NCBI RefSeq assembly: GCF_004349315.1
Contig: NZ_SMLH01000001.1
Span: forward strand, 620,001-684,000
Origin: Flavobacterium ranwuense
Lineage (GTDB): Bacteria; Bacteroidota; Bacteroidia; Flavobacteriales; Flavobacteriaceae
Reading direction: 5' to 3'
DNA: 64,000 nt
The notes beneath the pieces were generated by a model that saw only the letters and a list, made by a program, of their open reading frames with translations, was not told the origin of the DNA and did not search any database. Position 1 is the stretch's first letter. Each line of letters opens with the position of its first letter. This document shows, piece by piece, positions 59,276-64,000 of this stretch. The position numbers and the translations under genes were made by a program.

Positions 59276-60706
59276 CTATTCTATTTCAGAAACTCTCAAG
59301 GTATTAACCATTCCTTTTTCTTTTATTGGCATTGCGGCTAAATTAATAACAAAATCTCCTTTGGCAACATACCCTTTTTCTTTAACGATATCATTTATAT
59401 CAGTCACAGTATCATCGGTGCTTACTCTTTTGTCATACAAGAACGATTTTACCCCCCATAATAAACTCAATTGGGTAAGGATTCTTTTATTTGAAGTAAA
59501 AACTAAAATATGCGCGTTAGGTCTCCATGCCGAAATCTGGAAAGCAGTATAGCCACTATTTGTCAAGGTACAGATGGCTTTAGCTTTGATAACATTAGCC
59601 ATAGTTGCGGCGTGATGACAAATTGTTTTAGTGATAAAACGTTTTGTTTTAATCTGTGGCGTGTTTTGTGGTACTTGAATTAGCGGAGAATCTTCCACTG
59701 CTTCAATAATTTGTGTCATTTTTTGAATTACCTGAACCGGATAGTTACCGGTAGCCGTTTCTCCAGAAAGCATTACTGCATCTGCACCGTCCATAACCGA
59801 GTTGGCAACATCGTTCACCTCTGCACGTGTTGGTGTCAAGCTAGTAATCATTGTTTCCATCATTTGAGTGGCAACAATTACTGGAATTCTGGCAGTTTTA
59901 GCTCTGCGAATCAATTCTTTTTGAACTAGAGGAACTTCATGTGCTGGAAGTTCAACTCCTAAATCTCCACGAGCGACCATCAAACCATCACAATAAGCAA
60001 CAATTTTGTCAATATTTTCTAATGCTTCCGGCATTTCTATTTTGGCAATAATTGGAATTTTATAATCCGAATGTTTGGCTATTAATTCCTGTAATTCCTG
60101 TAAGTCTTGTGGTGTTTTTACAAAAGATAATGCAATCCAATCAACGTTTTGTCCAATAGCAAAAATAGCATCTGCTATATCTTTTTCGGTCATAGCGGGA
60201 AGAGAAATTTTTGTATTAGGAAGATTTACTCCTTTTTTAGATTTCAATTCACCACCTTGAATCACTTTTGCTAAAACTTCTGTTTTTTTATCCGTTTCAA
60301 CAATTTCAAAGATAAGTTTTCCATCATCAAGCAAAATTCTTTCTCCAGGGTTTACATCATTTGGAAAGTTTTGGTATTTCATGAATACTTTCTTTGCAGT
60401 TCCAAGAATGTCTTCGGCGGTGGTAAATGTAATTAAATCACCATCATGAACTATTACACCTTCTTCCATAACTCCTACTCGAAGTTTTGGTCCTTGTAAA
60501 TCACCCAGGATTGCAGTTGTATAGCCAAATTCTTCATTAAGGCCTCGTATGATATTAATTTTTTCTTTTACATCATTGTAATCAGCATGAGAGAAATTCA
60601 CTCTAAACACATTTACACCGGCATCAATCATGTCTTTTATGATTTCTCTTGTACTACATGCGGGCCCAAGTGTGGCTACAATTTTTGTTTTTTTGTTTGT
60701 GAGCAT
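59276..60706 (-). CDS. pyk: Pyruvate kinase
   Basis: This 476-residue glycolytic enzyme converts phosphoenolpyruvate and ADP to pyruvate and ATP. It starts MLTNKKTKIVATLGPAC. Signature regions are ILGDLQGPKLRVG, the catalytic IPIIAKIEMPEALENIDKIVAYCDGLMVARGDLGVELP and MLSGETATGNYPV. The C-terminal allosteric domain is present. It lies 5 bp after the IPExxxVDY gene, in the same operon, as is common in flavobacteria. Confidence 0.96.
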   Translation of the reverse strand: MLTNKKTKIVATLGPACSTREIIKDMIDAGVNVFRVNFSHADYNDVKEKINIIRGLNEEFGYTTAILGDLQGPKLRVGVMEEGVIVHDGDLITFTTAEDILGTAKKVFMKYQNFPNDVNPGERILLDDGKLIFEIVETDKKTEVLAKVIQGGELKSKKGVNLPNTKISLPAMTEKDIADAIFAIGQNVDWIALSFVKTPQDLQELQELIAKHSDYKIPIIAKIEMPEALENIDKIVAYCDGLMVARGDLGVELPAHEVPLVQKELIRRAKTARIPVIVATQMMETMITSLTPTRAEVNDVANSVMDGADAVMLSGETATGNYPVQVIQKMTQIIEAVEDSPLIQVPQNTPQIKTKRFITKTICHHAATMANVIKAKAICTLTNSGYTAFQISAWRPNAHILVFTSNKRILTQLSLLWGVKSFLYDKRVSTDDTVTDINDIVKEKGYVAKGDFVINLAAMPIKEKGMVNTLRVSEIE

Positions 60707-60711
60707 TTGTA

Positions 60712-61200
60712 TTAAAAAATTAAATTGTTTTTTGATTTTATTTGATTTGTATCTACCGTATAAACTGTGGATACGTTATCTATGGTATTTAATAGGATCT
60801 GTATTTTGGATACATTCATGGTATCGTCGTTGTTTTCTATTTTTAAAAAGTAATCTACTTTTTTAAATTCCGGAAGTAAAAATACTTTGGTTGAAACTTC
60901 CATTGTTACATTTGAAAATAGATTTTGAGTATTCTCTTTTTTGTATTGGGTAACCTCATTTTTATTTTGAATCAAATCCCAAGAGACGTCTTTTTCGGGA
61001 TCATTATAATAAAATCTCGAAAAATAGGTCTCGCCTTCTTTTATATTAATTTGAATTTCATTTTTGCTTTTACTCAAATTTATAGGCAGCTTTTGATTAA
61101 TAAAATAAGCCAATCTATAGTCCTCTAATGAAGTATGAATTGCGATGAGATCGTAATCTATTTCGTCAAATTCGCCAAGATCCAATTTATGAATAGCCAT
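60712..61200 (-). CDS. IPExxxVDY-family protein
   Basis: This 162-residue soluble protein contains the family motif as LPEFKKVDYFLKIE (about residues 108-121). It starts MAIHKLDLGEFDEIDYDLIAIHTSLEDYRLAYFINQKL, the usual opening of the family. This Bacteroidota-specific family of unknown function is encoded next to pyruvate kinase and RNase III, as here. Nothing more can be read from the sequence. Confidence 0.88.
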   Translation of the reverse strand: MAIHKLDLGEFDEIDYDLIAIHTSLEDYRLAYFINQKLPINLSKSKNEIQINIKEGETYFSRFYYNDPEKDVSWDLIQNKNEVTQYKKENTQNLFSNVTMEVSTKVFLLPEFKKVDYFLKIENNDDTMNVSKIQILLNTIDNVSTVYTVDTNQIKSKNNLIF

Positions 61201-61314
61201 TTTATGAAAAAATAAGATGTAAATATAGTATTTCTAACGAAGTATAGACCTCTCAGAATAAGATGTTTTCGTTAATTTATGAACGAAAACGTTATAGTTT
61301 TATGAAAATTGATA

Positions 61315-62055
61315 TTATTTTCTGTCCATTTTTTCTTGAAATGCAAAATAAGCACGTTGGGATGCTTTTTCTTCCGCTTTCTTTTTTGAAGTTGCTCTTG
61401 CTCTTGCAATCACTTTGTCATCAATACTAAGTTTTACGCCAAATAAACGTTGCCCGTCAATGGCGTTATCTTCGAAAATATCATAATGAAATATTTTCTT
61501 TTCTTTTTGGCACCATTCTATTACCAAACTTTTATAGCTAATTACTTTTCCTTCGAGTCTTGCGATATCTACGTAAGGAATTATAACTCTTTTTTGTATG
61601 AATTTTTCACAATATACATAGCCTCTATCAAGATAAATTGCTCCTACGAGTGATTCAAAGATATTGCCATGTATGTTTTCTCCAAAATGCTGTATCGGCA
61701 CTTTGCTTTCTATATATTGTACTAAATTTAGGTCTTTCCCTAATTCGTTCAAATGTTCTCTACTTACAATCTTTGAACGCATTTTAGTAAGATAACCTTC
61801 GTCTCCAGCGGGTGCTTTACTGAATAAATGTGCTGCAATTACCGAGCTTAACATGGCGTCACCCAAAAATTCCAATCGTTCGTAATTGATAGGGTTTCCT
61901 AAAATATCCAGACGATTTGAGGAACGATGTGTGAAGGCTTTCTTATAATAATCTAAGTTTATTGGATCAAAACCTAAGATTTTTTGAATAGAATCAAAAA
62001 AAATCCCGTCTTCTGGAGAACGGGATTTTGAAAATATTTTCCTGATTATACGCAT
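61315..62055 (-). CDS. rnc: Ribonuclease III
   Basis: This 246-residue double-strand-specific endoribonuclease processes rRNA and structured RNAs. The catalytic signature ERLEFLGDAMLSSVIA lies at about 59-74, a second acidic site lies in FESLVGAIYLDRGY, and a dsRNA-binding domain covers about 175-243 with a basic KKKAEEKASQRAYFAF end. It lies 9 bp after fabF on the same strand, within the cluster acpP-fabF-rnc. Confidence 0.96.
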   Translation of the reverse strand: MRIIRKIFSKSRSPEDGIFFDSIQKILGFDPINLDYYKKAFTHRSSNRLDILGNPINYERLEFLGDAMLSSVIAAHLFSKAPAGDEGYLTKMRSKIVSREHLNELGKDLNLVQYIESKVPIQHFGENIHGNIFESLVGAIYLDRGYVYCEKFIQKRVIIPYVDIARLEGKVISYKSLVIEWCQKEKKIFHYDIFEDNAIDGQRLFGVKLSIDDKVIARARATSKKKAEEKASQRAYFAFQEKMDRK

Positions 62056-62064
62056 ATATAATTA

Positions 62065-63318
62065 TTAGATTTCTAATTTTTTTACCAATACACAAGCATT
62101 GTGACCGCCAAAACCAAAAGTATTACTCATAACAACATTCATTTCTCTTTTCTGAGCTTTGTTGAAAGTAAAATTTAATTTAGAATCAATGCTTTCATCA
62201 TTTGTAAAATGATTTATTGTAGGTGGTACTATTCCATGTTTCATGGAAAGAATAGAAGAAATTGTTTCAACAGCTCCTGCTGCGCCAAGTAAATGACCAG
62301 TCATGGATTTTGTTGAATTTAGATTCATTGTGTAAGCGTGTTCGCCAAAAACATGAAGTATAGCTTTAGATTCTGCCATATCTCCAAGAGGCGTTGAAGT
62401 TCCGTGCATGTTTACTCCGTCAACGTCGGTTGGTTTCAAACCAGCGTCTCTCAAGCAGTTCAACATTACGTTTTTGGCACCCAATCCATCAGGATGTGGA
62501 GCGGTTATATGATGCGCATCTGCTGACATACCGCCACCGCCAATCTCGCAATATATTTTTGCTCCACGAGCAATAGCATGTTCGTATTCTTCAAGAATTA
62601 AAGCTCCGGCTCCTTCTCCTAAAACAAATCCATCACGGTCTTTATCCATAGGTCTGGAAGCTGTTTTTGGATCGTCATTTCTTGTTGATAAAGCATGCAT
62701 GGCGTTAAATCCCCCCATACCTGCTATAGTCACAGCCGCTTCAGATCCACCTGTTACCATAACATCTGCATGGCCTAATCTGATGTAATTGAAAGCATCA
62801 ATAATAGCATTTGTAGAAGATGCGCAAGCAGAAACAGTAGCGAAGTTTGGTCCTCTAAATCCGTATTTTATAGAAATATGACCACAGGCAATATCTGAAA
62901 TCATTTTTGGAATAAAGAATGGGTTGAATTTAGGAGTTCCATCGCCTGCTGCAAAATTCAACATTTCGATTTGAAAGGTCTCCAATCCACCAATTCCTGA
63001 ACCCCAAATAACACCGGCTCTGTCTTTATCTAATGTTTCCAGATTGAATCCGGCATCATTTACTGCTTCGTCTGATGACACCATTGCGTATTGTGCATAG
63101 CGGTCCATTTTTCTAGCCTCTTTTCTGTCTAAGAAATCTTCAGCATTAAAATTTTTCAATTCGCATGCAAATTGAGTTTTAAATTTTGAAGCGTCAAAAT
63201 AAGTGATTGGAGCAGCTCCACTAACGCCGTTAATAAGTCCGTTCCAATACTCTTCAATGTTATTTCCAATGGGTGTAAGAGCGCCTAAACCTGTTACAAC
63301 AACTCGTCTTAATACCAT
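62065..63318 (-). CDS. fabF: 3-oxoacyl-ACP synthase II
   Basis: This 417-residue condensing enzyme elongates fatty acids in type II synthesis. The nucleophile Cys lies in TVSACASSTNAI, the two His in MHGTSTPLGD and MTGHLLGAAGA, and the C-terminus has SNTFGFGGHNACVLV. The preferred start at 63318 gives MVLRRVVVTGLGALTPIG; an upstream in-frame ATG at 63357 would add 13 residues. It follows acpP and precedes rnc, the conserved flavobacterial order. Confidence 0.97.
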   Translation of the reverse strand: MVLRRVVVTGLGALTPIGNNIEEYWNGLINGVSGAAPITYFDASKFKTQFACELKNFNAEDFLDRKEARKMDRYAQYAMVSSDEAVNDAGFNLETLDKDRAGVIWGSGIGGLETFQIEMLNFAAGDGTPKFNPFFIPKMISDIACGHISIKYGFRGPNFATVSACASSTNAIIDAFNYIRLGHADVMVTGGSEAAVTIAGMGGFNAMHALSTRNDDPKTASRPMDKDRDGFVLGEGAGALILEEYEHAIARGAKIYCEIGGGGMSADAHHITAPHPDGLGAKNVMLNCLRDAGLKPTDVDGVNMHGTSTPLGDMAESKAILHVFGEHAYTMNLNSTKSMTGHLLGAAGAVETISSILSMKHGIVPPTINHFTNDESIDSKLNFTFNKAQKREMNVVMSNTFGFGGHNACVLVKKLEI

Positions 63319-63458
63319 AAATTCTATTTTTGTTATCTTTAAACAAATAAAACCCATGCTTTCTTTACTGTATTACTATTACGAAAGAGCCATGGGTATT
63401 ACAATAAATATAGTTTTGATTGAAATTCAATCTCGAATTTAATTTTTAAAAAATAATA

Positions 63459-63488
63459 ACACCCGTTTACAGGATTGCAAACGGGTGT
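63459..63488 (-). terminator. Hairpin between acpP and fabF (partial terminator or attenuator)
   Basis: ACACCCGTTT (63459-63468) pairs with AAACGGGTGT (63479-63488), a 10-bp perfect stem. On the minus strand it is followed by an AT-rich TATTATTTTTT run. It may reduce transcription into fabF, so that acpP is expressed more strongly. Confidence 0.7.
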
Positions 63489-63496
63489 ATAATTTA

Positions 63497-63733
63497 TTAT
63501 TTTTTAGCTTCCTCGATATAAGAGATTGCTTGACCTACAGTAGCGATGTTTTCTGCTTGATCATCTGGAATTTGAATGTCAAATTCTTTTTCGAATTCCA
63601 TAATAAGCTCAACAGTGTCTAATGAGTCAGCTCCTAAATCATTAGTGAAGCTTGCTTCTGTTACAACTTCGTTTTCGTCAACACCTAATTTGTCTACGAT
63701 AATCGCTTTTACTCTTGATGCAATGTCTGACAT
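63497..63733 (-). CDS. acpP: Acyl carrier protein
   Basis: This 78-residue acidic protein carries the growing acyl chain on a phosphopantetheine arm at Ser37, in [16 protein letters not shown], the invariant motif of the family. It lies 178 bp upstream of fabF on the same strand, with a hairpin between. A near-consensus promoter lies at 63764-63792 on the minus strand. It is expected to be very abundant. Confidence 0.98.
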   Translation of the reverse strand: MSDIASRVKAIIVDKLGVDENEVVTEASFTNDLGADSLDTVELIMEFEKEFDIQIPDDQAENIATVGQAISYIEEAKK

Positions 63734-63763
63734 AATCTTTAATTTTAGAATTTAATTTGTTGG

Positions 63764-63792
63764 CAAAAATAAAAAACTTTATTTTAAAACAA
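63764..63792 (-). promoter_or_regulatory. Strong acpP promoter TTG-N18-TATTTTTG (minus strand)
   Basis: On the minus strand TTG (plus-strand CAA at 63790-63792) is followed after 18 bp by TATTTTTG (63771-63764). Both elements match the Bacteroidota consensus; the leader to the ATG at 63733 would be about 25-30 nt. Confidence 0.7.
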
Positions 63793-63909
63793 CTATTTAG
63801 TTAATAAATGTGACATCTAATTTATGAAATTTATTTTAACAAAGCTGTCGCAATGTTATTTATTTTCATTTTTTATGCCTTTTTTTGTGCAATTAAAATA
63901 GGATAGGTT

Positions 63910-64000
63910 ATGAAAAAAATTGTGATTTTTGCTTCTGGATCGGGGACTAATGCTGAAAATATCATAAAGTATTTTGCGAAAACAAAAATTGGAACGATCG
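63910..64000 (+). CDS. purN: Phosphoribosylglycinamide formyltransferase (3' end outside window)
   Basis: The first 30 residues are visible and read MKKIVIFASGSGTNAENII, the N-terminal nucleotide-binding start of PurN, which transfers a formyl group from 10-formyl-THF to GAR in purine synthesis. The frame is cut at the window's right edge. The gene is divergent from acpP across a 176-bp gap, as in many flavobacteria. Catalytic Asn/His/Asp residues lie beyond the visible part. Confidence 0.9.
   Translation, partial: MKKIVIFASGSGTNAENIIKYFAKTKIGTI

Overview
The window looks like a chromosomal segment of a Bacteroidota member of the Flavobacterium type. It is AT-rich. Promoters carry the Bacteroidota -7 motif TAnnTTTG, with a -33 TTG in the best cases, and Shine-Dalgarno sites are not obvious. 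The gene set is characteristic of the group: a Bat operon, a T9SS PorZ-like protein, an Oar-like TonB-dependent receptor, an IPExxxVDY protein, and LspA and DksA-like variants of Bacteroidota style. No rRNA, tRNA, CRISPR array, prophage or integron was recognised. Most of the window is housekeeping core with short intergenic regions.

Layout. 1-7124 is the distal part of the Bat operon: a BatD-like membrane protein cut by the left edge, BatA, BatB, BatC, BatD and BatE. 7153-11436 holds cvpA, a conserved small protein, pheS, another small protein, a pair of tiny paralogous membrane proteins (one frameshifted) and gpsA. 11748-14663 is an aldehyde-stress-like module: yqhD and a secreted DJ-1/PfpI protein, divergent from a LysR regulator. 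14664-16848 is yicC-gmk-nadD. 17035-20032 holds a DMT exporter, an ArsC/Spx-like protein, two tandem DinB-like proteins and a DUF3298-type lipoprotein. 20135-28522 holds a cystathionine gamma-synthase/lyase, an outer-membrane protein, gdhA, a PorZ-like protein, recO and a secreted HSL-family esterase. 28817-33348 is ileS, a DksA-like gene and lspA. 33413-36491 holds a tiny secreted protein, a decayed chimeric gene remnant, a PPC-domain lipoprotein, 5-formyl-THF cyclo-ligase and a desuccinylase-family M14 protein. 36619-40691 is uvrC and a patatin-like outer-membrane protein. 40880-43786 is a tyrosine-catabolism pair, hmgA and hpd, with a Y1 (RAYT-like) transposase and three hairpins between the two genes. 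44081-47027 is a DUF3108 protein, a tryptophan 2,3-dioxygenase-like protein and an M23 peptidase. 47214-53975 holds pgi, a large TonB-dependent receptor, a 4-TM protein, RlpA and a CYTH protein. 54429-58268 holds a Gcr-type membrane protein, dinB (Pol IV) and a LOV-like PAS protein. 58328-63733 runs on the minus strand: Bax inhibitor-1-like, pyk, IPExxxVDY, rnc, fabF and acpP. purN starts at 63910 and leaves the window.

Most notable points. (1) The isoleucyl-tRNA synthetase has GIHH in place of the class I HxGH signature. (2) A decayed gene at 33654-33814 is an in-frame fusion of the ends of two genes that lie intact 1.3-2 kb away, and its junction falls exactly at a 10-bp direct repeat shared by the intact genes. 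(3) A single-domain transposase bounded by two-nucleotide-loop hairpins sits between two tyrosine-degradation genes without breaking either. (4) A tiny membrane-protein paralogue is broken by one missing base in a G run. (5) A possible small RNA of about 113 nt lies between hpd and the DUF3108 gene. (6) Intergenic DNA is built from families of short repeated words, some forming perfect 16-25 bp inverted repeats and one 17-mer shared between distant loci.

I found no clear new multi-gene defence or secretion system. The strongest novelty candidates are the IleRS signature, the chimeric remnant, the RAYT unit and the RNA candidates. All family assignments were made by reading motifs, with no database search.
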